Assembly (NCBI GenBank): GCA_036251705.1
Contig: CP133959.1
Span: 2,322,379 to 2,386,378 of the forward strand
DNA length: 64,000 nucleotides
Direction: 5' to 3'
Source of the DNA: Orbaceae bacterium lpD01
Lineage (GTDB): Bacteria; Pseudomonadota; Gammaproteobacteria; Enterobacterales; Orbaceae
In this document: positions 17,630 to 28,068 of the stretch, in pieces
Position numbering within the stretch: the stretch's first letter is position 1
Layout: the number at the start of each line of letters is the position of its first letter
Position numbers and translations under genes: made by a program
Notes under the pieces: generated by a model
What the model saw: only the letters and a program-made list of their open reading frames with translations
Told to the model about the DNA's origin: nothing
Databases searched by the model: none

Positions 17630-20242
17630 CTACACTTCGGGTGAGACCGCGCTCTCATCACTGAATTCAGCTTGATCATCGCCTTCATCAGTCTCGGCAA
17701 CACGCTGTAAACCAACAACATGTTCCGTTTCAGCCGTACGAATCAAGGTTACACCTTGCGTATTACGACCAATCACACTCACTTCAGAGACGCGGGTTCT
17801 AACCAACGTACCCGCATCAGTAATTAACATGATCTGATCGGTAGCTTCAACTTGCACCGCACCAACCACCTGACCATTACGCTCGCTGACTTTAATCGAA
17901 ATAACCCCTTGTGTCGCACGAGATTTGGTTGGATATTCATCTTGGCCGGTACGTTTACCGTAGCCATTTTGAGTCACGGTTAAAATTGCACCGTCACCAC
18001 GAGGGATGATGAGTGAAACGACTCGGTCATCATCAGCTAATTTAATCCCTCTAACACCTGATGCGGTTCGGCCAACGGCACGGACCCCTTTCACCGTACC
18101 ATCTTCAAGTTCTTCTCCCTCATGGAAACGGACCACTTTACCACTGGCTGAGAATAGCATAATCTCATTACTACCATCGGTTAAATCAACACCGATCAGC
18201 TCATCGCCTTCACGTAGATTGATGGCAATAATGCCGCCAGAACGTGGACGACTAAACTCAGATAAGGCAGTTTTTTTCACGGTGCCACTAGCGGTTGCCA
18301 TAAAGACATAGTGCTCAGCACTAAACTCTTTGACCGGCAAAATAGCCGTAATACGTTCATCGGCTTCTAAAGGCAGTAAGTTAATGATTGGGCGACCACG
18401 CGCTCCGCGGCTTGCTTCTGGTAATTGATAAACTTTTAACCAATATAAACGGCCACGGCTTGAGAAACAAAGGATCGTGTCATGGGTATTAGCCACTAAT
18501 AGCTTCTCAATAAAATCTTCTTCTTTAATGCGTGCAGCTGATTTACCTTTACCACCACGACGCTGGGCTTCATAGTCAGTTAAAGGTTGGTATTTAACAT
18601 AGCCTTGATGTGATAGCGTAACAACAACATCTTCTTGTGCAATTAAATCTTCAAGATTAATATCAGCACTACTTGCGGTAATTTCAGTGCGGCGCTTATC
18701 ACTAAACTGCTCACGCACCGCTTCAAGCTCTTCACGAATGACTTCAGTTAATCGTTCAGGGCTTTCAAGAATAAAGATCAGCGCAGCAATCTGCTCTAAT
18801 AGATCTTTATATTCATCAAGAATTTTTTCGTGCTCAAGACCGGTTAATTTTTGTAGACGAAGATCTAAAATTGCCTGGGCCTGAGCATCAGATAAATAGT
18901 AGTGATTATCACGAATACCTAATTCAGGATCTAAATCTTCAGGACGCGCGGCATCATTACCCGCTTTCTCCAGCATAGCGGAGACATTACCCAGTTCCCA
19001 AGGACGTGCTAATAACCCGGCTTTCGCTTCAGCCGGCGTTGCCGCGTGACGAATCAGTTCAATAATCGGATCAATATTGGCTAATGCGATAGCAAGGCCT
19101 TCTAATAGATGAGCTCTCTCACGTGCTTTACGCAGTTCAAATAGGGTCCGACGGGTGACAACTTCGCGACGGTGCAGCACAAAGGCGCGCAGCATATCTT
19201 TCAAATTGAGTAATTTTGGCTGGCCGCGATCGAGTGCGACCATATTAATACCAAATGACGTTTGTAATTGAGTTTGAGCGTATAAATTGTTTAATACAAT
19301 CTCGCCCACTGCGTCACGTTTAATTTCAATGACAATACGCATACCATCTTTATCAGACTCATCGCGTAACGCCGAAATACCTTCAACTTTCTTATCTTTA
19401 ACGAGTTCAGCAATTTTTTCGATTAAACGCGCTTTATTGACCTGATAGGGAATTTCCGTCACGATAATAGTTTCGCGACCATTTTTTTCATCTACTTCAA
19501 TCTCAGCCAATGAGCGAACATAAATTTTACCGCGACCAGTACGATAAGCATCTTCAATCCCTTTACGGCCATTGATAATCGCCGCGGTCGGAAAATCAGG
19601 ACCAGGAATATGTTCCATCAGTCCCTCAATCGAAATATGCTCATCATCCATGTAGGCTAAACAGCCGTTGATGACTTCATTTAAATTATGTGGCGGAATA
19701 TTGGTTGCCATGCCCACCGCAATACCCGATGAGCCATTGACTAATAAGTTAGGAATGCGAGTGGGTAAAACGTCGGGAATCTGCTCGGTGCCGTCGTAGT
19801 TAGGCGAGAAATTAACCGTCTCTTTTTCTAAGTCCGCTAACAACTCATGCGCAATTTTTGACATGCGAATTTCGGTATAACGCATCGCCGCCGGTGAGTC
19901 GCCATCAACCGAGCCAAAGTTACCCTGACCATCAACAAGCATATAACGTAAAGAGAAGGGCTGTGCCATACGGACAATCGTATCGTAAACTGCCGTATCA
20001 CCGTGTGGATGGTATTTACCGATCACATCACCGACAACTCGAGCAGACTTTTTATAGGCTTTATTCCAGTCATTACCCAGTACATTCATCGCAAACAACA
20101 CGCGACGATGAACCGGTTTTAAACCATCGCGAACATCCGGTAACGCACGTCCCACAATGACAGACATCGCATAATCTAAATAGGAATTCTTGAGTTCTTC
20201 TTCGATATTTATCGGGGTTATCTCTTTGGCTAAATCGGTCAT
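17630..20242 (-). CDS. gyrA: DNA gyrase subunit A
   Basis: This 870-residue subunit cuts and rejoins DNA in the GyrA2B2 complex. The catalytic pair Arg121-Tyr122 (MRYTEIR), the quinolone-resistance region [10 protein letters not shown], and the GyrA box QRRGGKG in the C-terminal wrapping domain are all present. The last ~40 residues form an acidic tail as in E. coli (875 residues). Position 83 is Thr and 87 is Asp, where E. coli has Ser83 and Asp87. The start [10 protein letters not shown] matches the family, although the Shine-Dalgarno-like AGAGAGA is unusually far (about 13-15 bp) from the ATG. It appears monocistronic. Confidence 0.98.
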   Translation of the reverse strand: MTDLAKEITPINIEEELKNSYLDYAMSVIVGRALPDVRDGLKPVHRRVLFAMNVLGNDWNKAYKKSARVVGDVIGKYHPHGDTAVYDTIVRMAQPFSLRYMLVDGQGNFGSVDGDSPAAMRYTEIRMSKIAHELLADLEKETVNFSPNYDGTEQIPDVLPTRIPNLLVNGSSGIAVGMATNIPPHNLNEVINGCLAYMDDEHISIEGLMEHIPGPDFPTAAIINGRKGIEDAYRTGRGKIYVRSLAEIEVDEKNGRETIIVTEIPYQVNKARLIEKIAELVKDKKVEGISALRDESDKDGMRIVIEIKRDAVGEIVLNNLYAQTQLQTSFGINMVALDRGQPKLLNLKDMLRAFVLHRREVVTRRTLFELRKARERAHLLEGLAIALANIDPIIELIRHAATPAEAKAGLLARPWELGNVSAMLEKAGNDAARPEDLDPELGIRDNHYYLSDAQAQAILDLRLQKLTGLEHEKILDEYKDLLEQIAALIFILESPERLTEVIREELEAVREQFSDKRRTEITASSADINLEDLIAQEDVVVTLSHQGYVKYQPLTDYEAQRRGGKGKSAARIKEEDFIEKLLVANTHDTILCFSSRGRLYWLKVYQLPEASRGARGRPIINLLPLEADERITAILPVKEFSAEHYVFMATASGTVKKTALSEFSRPRSGGIIAINLREGDELIGVDLTDGSNEIMLFSASGKVVRFHEGEELEDGTVKGVRAVGRTASGVRGIKLADDDRVVSLIIPRGDGAILTVTQNGYGKRTGQDEYPTKSRATQGVISIKVSERNGQVVGAVQVEATDQIMLITDAGTLVRTRVSEVSVIGRNTQGVTLIRTAETEHVVGLQRVAETDEGDDQAEFSDESAVSPEV

Positions 20243-20514
20243 AAAACCATATTCTCTCTAGTTCAAAATTAATCTCAGTTTTTATGCAGAAAAACCGAAA
20301 AACAGTGGTTAGCAATCAGCGAATTTATCCATTCTGTCGGTAAAGCGAAACGCAAACATTAACACTCTACACAATTTCTATGACGCCCGTATTGTTAACG
20401 TTATTTCGATGAAAACGAAGTTAATTATTCATCTAAAAATGGGGGGATTAATCATACCATGTTTTGAGATAATTTGCAGCGTTATTATCACAATTAATAA
20501 TAGCATCAAAACGA
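20243..20514. other. Spacer upstream of gyrA
   Basis: About 270 bp of AT-rich sequence lie between the gyrA start and the asmA terminator hairpin. It should contain the gyrA promoter. I see no convincing -35/-10 pair, RNA or small gene. Confidence 0.5.
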
Positions 20515-20539
20515 TAAGAGGGACTCAAAGTCCCTCTTA
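20515..20539 (-). terminator. Hairpin after asmA, probable terminator
   Basis: TAAGAGGGACT pairs with AGTCCCTCTTA (11 bp) around a CAA loop, 25 bp past the asmA stop. On the minus strand it is followed by TCGTTTTG, a modest U-tract. Confidence 0.65.
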
Positions 20540-20563
20540 AAAATGCCTAAAATAACTCGCGTA

Positions 20564-22462
20564 TTATTTAATGCTGTTGAGTAATTGATTTAATTTATCT
20601 CGGGTACTCTCTTTTGGCGCCTCTTGTGGCTGCTCTGATGAACTATTAGATTGATTTGTACCATTCAAAAAACGATCTTTCAATTTATCGAGACCATTTT
20701 GCAAGTTATCCTTCAGTTCATCTTTGAATAGTTTAGCTACATCAAGCTGATAATGAAGTTTATCAAACTGACCATAAATTCTAAATGGAATCACCAGTTT
20801 CTGTAAGCCAGCTATCGTTTGACTACTGCCATTCCAGCCACCCAGCACTTTCACATTCAAATTCATATCCAGATCTTTTTGAACTAAATTCACATTGCCG
20901 GCACCATTAATATCTAACGTTTCCGAATCAGCCACTAATGAAGATAAATTCAGATTTCCATTAACTAAATGCCCTTTTGCCGACAAGGTTTGTAGCGAGG
21001 TATACTGTTGCTGCTGCGCAGTTGATACGGTGCTTTTTGAGAATTGTGAAACAGCGAGTTGAATCACCTGCTGAATATTCATATTGTTCAATCGGGCATT
21101 ACTCATCACAATATTCATGTCGCCGCTGAGTGATGGCAAAATCGCCTCAGGTCTGATGGTATTAAATTTAAAGTCACCCTGCGCATTAAGTAGTCCTTCG
21201 AAATTCTGCGTAATATCGAATTGAGACAGTAGCTCACCCAACTGAATCTGTTTTATATCAGCTTTTAAAGCAACTGCTGCTTGGGCTAATCGACCATTAG
21301 CACTACCGGTCGCAGACACTTTACCCTGACCAATATCCAATGAGAACTGATTAATATTGGCTAATCCGGCTTTATTATCCAGATCGGCTATTAAATTTTG
21401 CGCGGAGAATTTATCCGCCGTCAGCGCCTTCACTTGCAGATTGAGTTTAGCATCAAAATCATTCAAGAACGCTAACTCATTGCCTTTTGCCGACGCAGTG
21501 ACTACCGGCGCTGAATTAGTCGGCGCCGCAGTGTTATTCTGTTTAGTTGACGACATAAATGGCGTTAGATTCAATGCTGGAGAGCTCATTGACACCGTGA
21601 TATTGGGTTTGTTATTGGTTTCAGTATAAATAAATTGAGTCTTTAACTGATTATCGTTCAACGTCAGTAAAAGATCATCACTGCGTAAGGTCCGAGGCGT
21701 CGCCTGATATTCAAAGTTACCGGTGATATTCCCAGTTAAACCACCAGCCGGAATATCAGTACCCGTAATGTTATAATTCAATTTATTAATATTCAGACCA
21801 ATCTGATTTGGATATTGGCTTAAATCCGCTAACGCATTGAGATTATAGGCGAGTTCACGTTGATTGCGATTAATACGCCCACTGAAATCAAGTTCAGCAT
21901 GCTGATTTGTTTTTTGATACAGCGCGATATTAATATCACTAAACTTGACCATATCCTGATTGGTTTGCAGTAGCACGGTACTATCAGCAATTTCAAGTTT
22001 ATCCAAAGAGAATGACCAGCTTGAATTCGCTGGCTTTGCAGTCGACTGGTTTTGTCCTTGATTATCCGCTGCCGGTGCAGATGGCTTACGCTGTGCAACC
22101 TCGCCTTGACTCTCATCGGTAATATTAATGACGGCTGATTTAACAAAGACATTCTCAATCGATAATTTCTTAGAAAAAAGCGGGAATAGTGCGACATCAA
22201 GGCGCATATTATCAGCTGACAAGATCGGTTTTGTCGCCCCTTCATCTTGTAGACGAACAGGACCCGATAAAATACTGATTTGTGGCCAAACATGCCAGCG
22301 TAAATCACCTTCAATGGTTAATTCATAGCCAGTTTTATCTTTCACCGTTTGAGAAATAAAACCACGAAAATTATTTGGATCGACAAATAAAACCAAACAG
22401 ACTAAGCCAATAATGACTAAAATAATCAGCACTAATAGGGTTAACAGTATCTTCTTGATCAT
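20564..22462 (-). CDS. asmA: AsmA family outer-membrane assembly protein
   Basis: This 632-residue AsmA-like protein has an N-terminal membrane helix (IKKILLTLLVLIILVIIGLVCLVLF is one block) and a large periplasmic part. The VDPNNFRGFI and GYELTIEGDLRWHVWPQI segments are the conserved AsmA start, and the C-terminal domain includes the RLNNMNIQQ and VLGGWNG parts. E. coli AsmA (617 residues) affects outer-membrane protein and lipid composition and belongs to the TamB/YhdP-like bridge family. I use the ATG at 22462, which has AAAGGAG 9 bp upstream; a longer frame from 22537 overlaps the end of dcd. The dcd-asmA order is that of E. coli. Confidence 0.92.
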   Translation of the reverse strand: MIKKILLTLLVLIILVIIGLVCLVLFVDPNNFRGFISQTVKDKTGYELTIEGDLRWHVWPQISILSGPVRLQDEGATKPILSADNMRLDVALFPLFSKKLSIENVFVKSAVINITDESQGEVAQRKPSAPAADNQGQNQSTAKPANSSWSFSLDKLEIADSTVLLQTNQDMVKFSDINIALYQKTNQHAELDFSGRINRNQRELAYNLNALADLSQYPNQIGLNINKLNYNITGTDIPAGGLTGNITGNFEYQATPRTLRSDDLLLTLNDNQLKTQFIYTETNNKPNITVSMSSPALNLTPFMSSTKQNNTAAPTNSAPVVTASAKGNELAFLNDFDAKLNLQVKALTADKFSAQNLIADLDNKAGLANINQFSLDIGQGKVSATGSANGRLAQAAVALKADIKQIQLGELLSQFDITQNFEGLLNAQGDFKFNTIRPEAILPSLSGDMNIVMSNARLNNMNIQQVIQLAVSQFSKSTVSTAQQQQYTSLQTLSAKGHLVNGNLNLSSLVADSETLDINGAGNVNLVQKDLDMNLNVKVLGGWNGSSQTIAGLQKLVIPFRIYGQFDKLHYQLDVAKLFKDELKDNLQNGLDKLKDRFLNGTNQSNSSSEQPQEAPKESTRDKLNQLLNSIK

Positions 22463-22481
22463 CTTTGCATACTCCTTTGCG

Positions 22482-23063
22482 TTAATCTTTATCAATTCGG
22501 CTGGCAACAGCCCCTTGTTGATCTTTATATTTGGCATCTTTTCGACAATGATAGGGTCTTATCGCTGGACGCGTCAATAATTCAAAACTTAAGGCGCCGA
22601 TCGTCATCCCCGGGCGAAGCGCTAAAGGGAGCTTGCCGGAATTATAAAACTCAAGCACAATCGCCCCTTGCCAACCTGGATCGATACGATGTGCCGTCAC
22701 ATGCACCATCAAGCCTAAACGGGCCAGTGAAGAACGTCCATCCAGCCAGCCAACTAAATCGTCAGGAATAGAGACCGATTCAAGCGTGACCGCTAAAGCC
22801 AGTTCACCAGGATGAAGATAAAAAGCCTCATCTTCGGCCAGTATAATCTCATCACTCATAATGCGATCGAGGGTGGCTGAAACGTGATCTTTAGGACCAC
22901 TTAAATCAATAAAAGGCACCGTGTGGGCATTAAAGGTTCTAAATTGATTACCTAAACGAACATCAACAGTGGCACCATTGATGCTCTCAACTGGGGGTTG
23001 TGGTGTTATTTTAAGTTTACCCTCTGCAAGATAAGCCTCAATATCACTATCACATAATCTCAT
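22482..23063 (-). CDS. dcd: dCTP deaminase
   Basis: This 193-residue homotrimeric enzyme deaminates dCTP to dUTP, feeding dTMP synthesis. The catalytic residues Ser111 and Arg115 ([10 protein letters not shown]) and Glu138 (VLEFYNSG), and the C-terminal lid [11 protein letters not shown], match E. coli Dcd (also 193 residues) exactly in position. GGAGAAGAG precedes the ATG. asmA starts 19 bp after its stop, so the two form one operon. Confidence 0.98.
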   Translation of the reverse strand: MRLCDSDIEAYLAEGKLKITPQPPVESINGATVDVRLGNQFRTFNAHTVPFIDLSGPKDHVSATLDRIMSDEIILAEDEAFYLHPGELALAVTLESVSIPDDLVGWLDGRSSLARLGLMVHVTAHRIDPGWQGAIVLEFYNSGKLPLALRPGMTIGALSFELLTRPAIRPYHCRKDAKYKDQQGAVASRIDKD

Positions 23064-23279
23064 TTATCTCTTCTCCGAGAAGCATATTAAACTTATTACT
23101 GGCGCTATTTTAACAGGTAAAGCAAGATTGATAAATTTAATTCCACTTTAAACAGGCTTTTTTTATCCAATCCGGCATAGGCAATGCTAAAAATATTTTA
23201 ACCCAATAAACTTGAGACATGATTTGGCTTTAGTATAAAATAGCAGCACAGAAATTAAAACCCATCAATTGACTTAATT

Positions 23280-23633
23280 ATGCCACCATTACTCATTACT
23301 GTTTGTATGTTAACACTAAGCAATGTTTTTATGACTTTTGCCTGGTATGGTCACCTGAAATATTTTCATCATAAAGCCTGGATTATTGCCGCTTTCGTCA
23401 GCTGGGGAATTGCATTATTTGAGTACTTATTACAAGTGCCCGCTAATCGTATCGGTTATGAGGTTGCCTCTGCCGGCCAGCTCAAAATTATTCAAGAAGT
23501 ACTGAGTTTATCGGTGTTTATTCCATTTTCTCTCTTTATACTAAAAGAGCCGTTTAAAATGGATTATGTTTGGGCTGGTTTATGTCTGCTCGGTGCGGTG
23601 TTTTTTATGTTTCGAGATAAAATCATGGGATAG
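23280..23633 (+). CDS. DUF486 family small multidrug-type membrane protein
   Basis: This 117-residue protein has four predicted membrane helices (approx. residues 5-24, 34-52, 75-92, 96-112), a size and layout like EmrE-type transporters. The motifs SNVFMTFAWYGHLK, the NRIGYE loop, and the end AGLCLLGAVFFMFRDK are those of the DUF486 family, whose function is not established. Its neighbour is sugE, another four-helix SMR-like protein, 267 bp downstream but behind its own riboswitch. Divergent from dcd. Confidence 0.85.
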   Translation: MPPLLITVCMLTLSNVFMTFAWYGHLKYFHHKAWIIAAFVSWGIALFEYLLQVPANRIGYEVASAGQLKIIQEVLSLSVFIPFSLFILKEPFKMDYVWAGLCLLGAVFFMFRDKIMG

Positions 23634-23829
23634 CCAGAATAGACTATTGCTTGATGGATAAAACAAACAATTCAGCTCAAATCATTTGGCGGCAGTTAAG
23701 CAATACAAAACGCGATTAATCGTCAATGATAGATCTGACAAATCACTGTAATCAGTTGTAATATCAAGCCTGAACCTTGCTCAACATTTTTTTTGATGAT
23801 AACCTGACTAAGAATTTTTATCTGGCTCA

Positions 23830-23873
23830 TTAGGACGACCTAACGACGCCTTATTTAACGCGGGACGACCTGC
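23830..23873 (+). ncRNA. Guanidine-II riboswitch (mini-ykkC) in the sugE leader
   Basis: Two short hairpins sit in tandem, each with the diagnostic ACGA (ACGR) loop closed by GG/CC. P1 is TTAGG-ACGA-CCTAA (23830-23843). P2 is GCGGG-ACGA-CCTGC (23860-23873, one G-U pair). A 16-nt linker separates them. In this class, guanidinium makes the two loops pair and raises downstream translation. The sugE ribosome site (AGGA, 23889-23892) is 16 nt past P2. The match to the class is complete in loop sequence, closing pairs and target gene. Confidence 0.93.
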
Positions 23874-23900
23874 AACATTAAAAGAGACAGGAAACATTTT

Positions 23901-24215
23901 ATGGCATGGATATCGCTATTTATTGCAGGTTTATTTGAAATTGTTTGGGCAATTGGACTCAAATATAGCGAAGGGTTTACCAAACTGATTCCCAGCATGA
24001 TTACTGCTGTGGCGATGATAGTTAGTTTTTTAATGCTCTCATTAGCCCTCAAAACGTTACCGATCGGTACCGCCTACGCTATCTGGACAGGCATTGGGGC
24101 CGTGGGTGCGGCGATTGTTGGTATTCTTGTTTTTCAGGAGCCGGCTACCGCAGTAAGAATCATCAGTCTTACGCTGATTATATTAGGTATTTTAGGTCTT
24201 AAATTGAGCGCCTGA
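23901..24215 (+). CDS. sugE: Guanidinium exporter SugE/Gdx (SMR family)
   Basis: This 104-residue four-helix antiporter exports guanidinium in exchange for protons, acting as an antiparallel homodimer in the inner membrane. The key glutamate is Glu13 (LFEIVWA). The signature [15 protein letters not shown] is that of the Gdx subtype, and the C-terminal LGILGLKLS matches E. coli SugE (105 residues). The guanidine-II riboswitch in its leader independently supports guanidinium rather than general drug export. A terminator follows at 24261. Confidence 0.96.
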   Translation: MAWISLFIAGLFEIVWAIGLKYSEGFTKLIPSMITAVAMIVSFLMLSLALKTLPIGTAYAIWTGIGAVGAAIVGILVFQEPATAVRIISLTLIILGILGLKLSA

Positions 24216-24260
24216 TCACTTAAATACGTCGATTTATCTTATCCAGCAGGAAATTAGTCA

Positions 24261-24298
24261 ACAGGAAGCCAGCGGTTGCTAGCTTCCTGTTGTTTTTT
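24261..24298 (+). terminator. Terminator after sugE
   Basis: ACAGGAAGC-C-AGC pairs with GCT-A-GCTTCCTGT (an internal mismatch, GGTT loop), followed by TGTTTTTT. Confidence 0.9.
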
Positions 24299-24315
24299 CA
24301 ATATTAACTGATCGA

Positions 24316-25416
24316 TTATCCGAGCACTTTTATCGCAATATCATCGCCAATCACATTCCCCTGCCAATAGAGCTGGGCCGCGATACGATCGGCAATATCA
24401 CAATAAATCTGAGTGAACTCACTGTCAGGACGGCTAATCACAGTCGGTTTGCCACTATCCAGATCTTGTCTTAATGAGCGGTGCAGTGGTACTTGTCCTA
24501 AGAGTCTGGTCTGGTATTTTTCCGCCATCTGCTTGGCACCATCCTCACCAAAAATGGCCTCATGGTGACCACAGTGCTCACAAATATGATAGCTCATATT
24601 TTCAACAATACCGATGGTTGGGATGTTCACTTTATTAAACATCATTAATCCTTTTATCGCATCAATCAACGCTATATCTTGCGGCGTCGTCACAATCACG
24701 GCACCGGTGACCGGAATACTTTGTGATAAGGTTAATTGAATATCACCCGTACCTGGCGGCATATCGATAACTAAATAGTCGAGTTCGGGCCATAAGGTAT
24801 CATTGACAATTTGCAGCAGTGCTTTACTGGCAACCGGTCCACGCCAAACCATCGCATTATCGGGATCGACTAAATAACCAATTGAATTACTTGCCATGCC
24901 ATACGCCATAATCGGCGTCATATGTTGATTATCTGGCGAAAGCGGCTTTTCATCTGGCGTGCCAAGCATGGTTGGGATCGAGGGACCATAAATATCCGCG
25001 TCGAGTAAACCGACGCGGGCGCCCTCTTTTTGTAGTGCCAGCGCGAGATTCACTGCGGTACTCGACTTACCGACGCCACCTTTGCCAGAACTCACCGCGA
25101 TAATATTTTTAATATTTTTGATCGCAGGCTGTTTATTCGCCCGTGCTAAAGTCGCAATACGGTACTCAATCGCCCAGTCGATTGAATTGACTGACGGCAA
25201 TTGAAGTAAGGCCGGCGTCAGCTGCTGTTTTAATTGGTGAAATACTGATTGCCACACAAAGGGCATTTGCAATGAAATCGTCAAAACACCACCACTGAGC
25301 TGGCACGATTTTAACGCGTTTAACGTTATCAGATCTTGCTCTAATGTCACATGCTCAAAGGTTGCTAATAATGATTTAACATCAGGTAATAGTTTATTAT
25401 AAGGCTCACAACGCAT
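24316..25416 (-). CDS. mrp: Mrp/ApbC iron-sulfur cluster carrier ATPase
   Basis: This 366-residue P-loop ATPase (Mrp/NBP35 family) binds and transfers [4Fe-4S] clusters. It begins with a MIP18/DUF59-like domain (residues 1-95). The deviant Walker A GKGGVGKS is at 111-118, followed by a DADIYGPS block, DMPPGTGD near 219, and the cluster-binding CxxC pair Cys279/Cys282 (CEHC). Length matches E. coli Mrp (369). It is divergent from metG, as in E. coli. A cluster carrier fits with the many Fe-S proteins encoded nearby (FdoGH, GltBD, YhcC), but that link is only general. Confidence 0.95.
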   Translation of the reverse strand: MRCEPYNKLLPDVKSLLATFEHVTLEQDLITLNALKSCQLSGGVLTISLQMPFVWQSVFHQLKQQLTPALLQLPSVNSIDWAIEYRIATLARANKQPAIKNIKNIIAVSSGKGGVGKSSTAVNLALALQKEGARVGLLDADIYGPSIPTMLGTPDEKPLSPDNQHMTPIMAYGMASNSIGYLVDPDNAMVWRGPVASKALLQIVNDTLWPELDYLVIDMPPGTGDIQLTLSQSIPVTGAVIVTTPQDIALIDAIKGLMMFNKVNIPTIGIVENMSYHICEHCGHHEAIFGEDGAKQMAEKYQTRLLGQVPLHRSLRQDLDSGKPTVISRPDSEFTQIYCDIADRIAAQLYWQGNVIGDDIAIKVLG

Positions 25417-25737
25417 AGTTTATCTCTAAAAACTGATTATAATTGTATGACGAAAATAGTGACAAATTATGACACAAATCTGGCGATAATCCCATATTTG
25501 ATGTACCATTTGCGTTTGAATAAATTGATAGATGAATCATGCTTATTAAAGGTCACCTCTGCTCATCCTACTGCTATTTTTAATTCGATAAAAGCATTCG
25601 TTACACTATCGATAAAATAGCTATCAACATTAGAGCAGCTGGCTAAATGACAGTATAAAATCTAACATTTTGATTTTATTATACAAATAAGTTTATTGAT
25701 TGATTTATCATCGATCATATTATTAAGGTAAATTCTC
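25417..25737. other. Divergent promoter region mrp/metG
   Basis: This is a 321-bp AT-rich spacer. A TATAAA at 25654-25659 could be a metG -10 element but lacks a good -35. I see no other structure. Confidence 0.4.
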
Positions 25738-27780
25738 ATGGCAACAGCGAAACACGATAAAAGACAGATACTGGTTACTTGCGCACTTCCTTATGCAAAT
25801 GGCGCCATTCATCTTGGCCATATGCTTGAACATATCCAGGCCGATGTTTGGGTTAGATATCAGCGAATGCGAGGACATGAAATCTATTTTATCTGTGCCG
25901 ATGATGCACATGGTACGCCAGTGATGTTAAAAGCTCAGCAGCTCGGCATCACACCAGAAGCGATGATCGACGCAGTCAAAGCCGAACATGAAAAAGATTT
26001 TGCCGGTTTTAATATCAGTTTTGATAATTATCACTCAACTCATAGTGAAGAAAATCGTCAGCTTTCTGAACAAATCTATTTACGCTTAAAACAGAATGAC
26101 CATATCAAGACCAAAATTATTGAACAACTGTTTGATGCTGAAAAACAGATGTTTTTACCCGATCGTTTTGTTAGAGGAACTTGCCCTCGCTGTAAAGCAC
26201 CGGATCAGTACGGTGATAACTGCGAGGTTTGTAGCGCAACATATAGTCCGATTGAACTGATTGAACCGAAATCGGTACTCTCTGGATCAACACCGGTCCT
26301 CAAAGAGTCCGAGCACTACTTTTTCGACTTACCCGCTTTTGAGTCAATGCTCAAAACCTGGATTCGCTCAGGTTCGCTACAAGAACAAGTCGCCAACAAG
26401 ATGCAAGAGTGGTTCGAGTCAGGTCTGCAGCCATGGGATATTAGTCGTGATTCGCCCTATTTTGGTTTCGAAATTCCAGATGCACCCGGTAAATACTTTT
26501 ACGTCTGGCTGGATGCACCAATCGGTTATATGGGTTCCTTTAAAAACTATTGTGATAAAGCACAACAGGTTGACTTTAATCATTTTTGGCATAAAGACTC
26601 ACCGACAGAGCTGTATCATTTCATCGGTAAAGATATTGTCTATTTTCACAGCTTATTCTGGCCCGCCATGCTAGACGGCAGTGATTACCGTAAACCGAGC
26701 AATATTTTTGCTCACGGCTATGTCACGGTAAATGGCGCGAAAATGTCAAAATCACGCGGTACGTTTATTCAGGCAAGTACTTATCTGTCACACCTTGATC
26801 CAGACTGCCTGCGCTATTATTACACCGCTAAATTATCACCACGCATTGATGATATCGACCTGAATCTGGAAGATTTTGTCCAGCGCGTCAATAGTGATAT
26901 TGTTAACAAGGTGGTCAATCTCGCCTCACGTAGTGCAGGTTTTATTACTAAACGTTTTGAAGGTCAATTAGCTGATCGGCTGGATGATCAAGCGTTATAT
27001 GACAGCTTTATCGGTAAAGCTGAGTTGATTGCCCAATATTATGAAGATAGAGAAAGTGGCAAAGCGATTCGCGAAATCATGGCGTTGGCCGATGAGGCGA
27101 ATCGCTATATTGATGAGAAAGCGCCTTGGGTTATCGCAAAACAAGCCGAACAGTCACAACAATTACAAGCGGTATGCTCAATGGGCCTTAACCTCTTTAG
27201 AGTCCTGATGACTTATTTAAAACCAGTAGTTCCGGCGCTGGCTGAACGGACCGAAAACTTCTTAAATATAACGCTGCAGTGGGATGATATCCAGACGCCA
27301 CTACTGGCCAAAACGATCAATCCGTTTAAGGCACTATTTAATCGTATTGAAATGGATAAGGTAAACACGATGATTGAAGACTCAAAAGCATTAGCCGAGC
27401 AAGCCAACAAATCACAGCTAAGCGGACCGCTGGCTGATGAACCCCTTCTTGAAACAGTGAAATTTGATGATTTTGCCAAGGTTGATTTACGGGTAGCCTT
27501 AATCAAGCAAGCCGATATTGTTGAGGGTTCAGATAAACTGCTACAACTGACCTTAGATTTAGGCGGCGAAATCCGCAATGTGTTCTCTGGCATTCGCAGC
27601 GCCTACCCAGATCCGAAAAAACTGGAAGGACGCCTAACGGTGATGGTCGCTAATCTTGCGCCACGTAAAATGCGTTTTGGCCTATCTGAAGGCATGGTAC
27701 TAGCCGCAGGTGGCGGTGAAAGTGAAATATTCCTGTTGTCACCTGATAGTGGTGCATTACCGGGGATGGCGGTGCGATAA
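25738..27780 (+). CDS. metG: Methionyl-tRNA synthetase
   Basis: This 680-residue class I synthetase charges initiator and elongator tRNA-Met. The HIGH-type motif HLGH is at residues 25-28. The zinc knuckle in the connective peptide has Cys149, Cys152, Cys162 and Cys165. KMSKS is at 335-339. The C-terminal ~100 residues are the Trbp111-like tRNA-binding/dimerisation domain ([13 protein letters not shown]). Length and layout match E. coli MetG (677). It is alone on its transcript: mrp is divergent and a terminator follows. Confidence 0.98.
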   Translation: MATAKHDKRQILVTCALPYANGAIHLGHMLEHIQADVWVRYQRMRGHEIYFICADDAHGTPVMLKAQQLGITPEAMIDAVKAEHEKDFAGFNISFDNYHSTHSEENRQLSEQIYLRLKQNDHIKTKIIEQLFDAEKQMFLPDRFVRGTCPRCKAPDQYGDNCEVCSATYSPIELIEPKSVLSGSTPVLKESEHYFFDLPAFESMLKTWIRSGSLQEQVANKMQEWFESGLQPWDISRDSPYFGFEIPDAPGKYFYVWLDAPIGYMGSFKNYCDKAQQVDFNHFWHKDSPTELYHFIGKDIVYFHSLFWPAMLDGSDYRKPSNIFAHGYVTVNGAKMSKSRGTFIQASTYLSHLDPDCLRYYYTAKLSPRIDDIDLNLEDFVQRVNSDIVNKVVNLASRSAGFITKRFEGQLADRLDDQALYDSFIGKAELIAQYYEDRESGKAIREIMALADEANRYIDEKAPWVIAKQAEQSQQLQAVCSMGLNLFRVLMTYLKPVVPALAERTENFLNITLQWDDIQTPLLAKTINPFKALFNRIEMDKVNTMIEDSKALAEQANKSQLSGPLADEPLLETVKFDDFAKVDLRVALIKQADIVEGSDKLLQLTLDLGGEIRNVFSGIRSAYPDPKKLEGRLTVMVANLAPRKMRFGLSEGMVLAAGGGESEIFLLSPDSGALPGMAVR

Positions 27781-27797
27781 ACGCAGCGTTATACAGT

Positions 27798-27826
27798 CAA
27801 AAAGGCGGCCTGAGGTCGCCTTTTTT
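27798..27826 (+). terminator. Terminator after metG
   Basis: AAAAAGGCGGCC pairs with GGTCGCCTTTTT (one G-U) around a TGA loop, with a run of six Ts. Confidence 0.93.
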
Positions 27827-28068
27827 ATCTCCTTACAACGGATATATCCAGAGCCGTTACTCACTAAATGGGTAAATGGATATTGATGGATAAATAGCAA
27901 AAATTATCGTCATGCATGCGACACTATCTCTAAAAATGACTGCGTTAAATCAACCGATTGCGCTGATTTTGCGTATTGAGATAACGATGGCATCATTAGC
28001 CTTGCCTCAAAAACTATTCTTCGCTAACATCTTGCCAGAACGAGATTAATCAGTCGATAAAAGAGCGT

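Noticed and set aside
21829..22314. 161-residue open frame inside asmA
   Set aside because: It is another frame of the same strand within a well-supported AsmA protein and shows no domain or start signal.
27841..28068. Zur box upstream of the zevAB-like pair
   Set aside because: A GTCATGCATGCGAC near-palindrome is present near 27910, but it does not match known Zur operators and could be chance.
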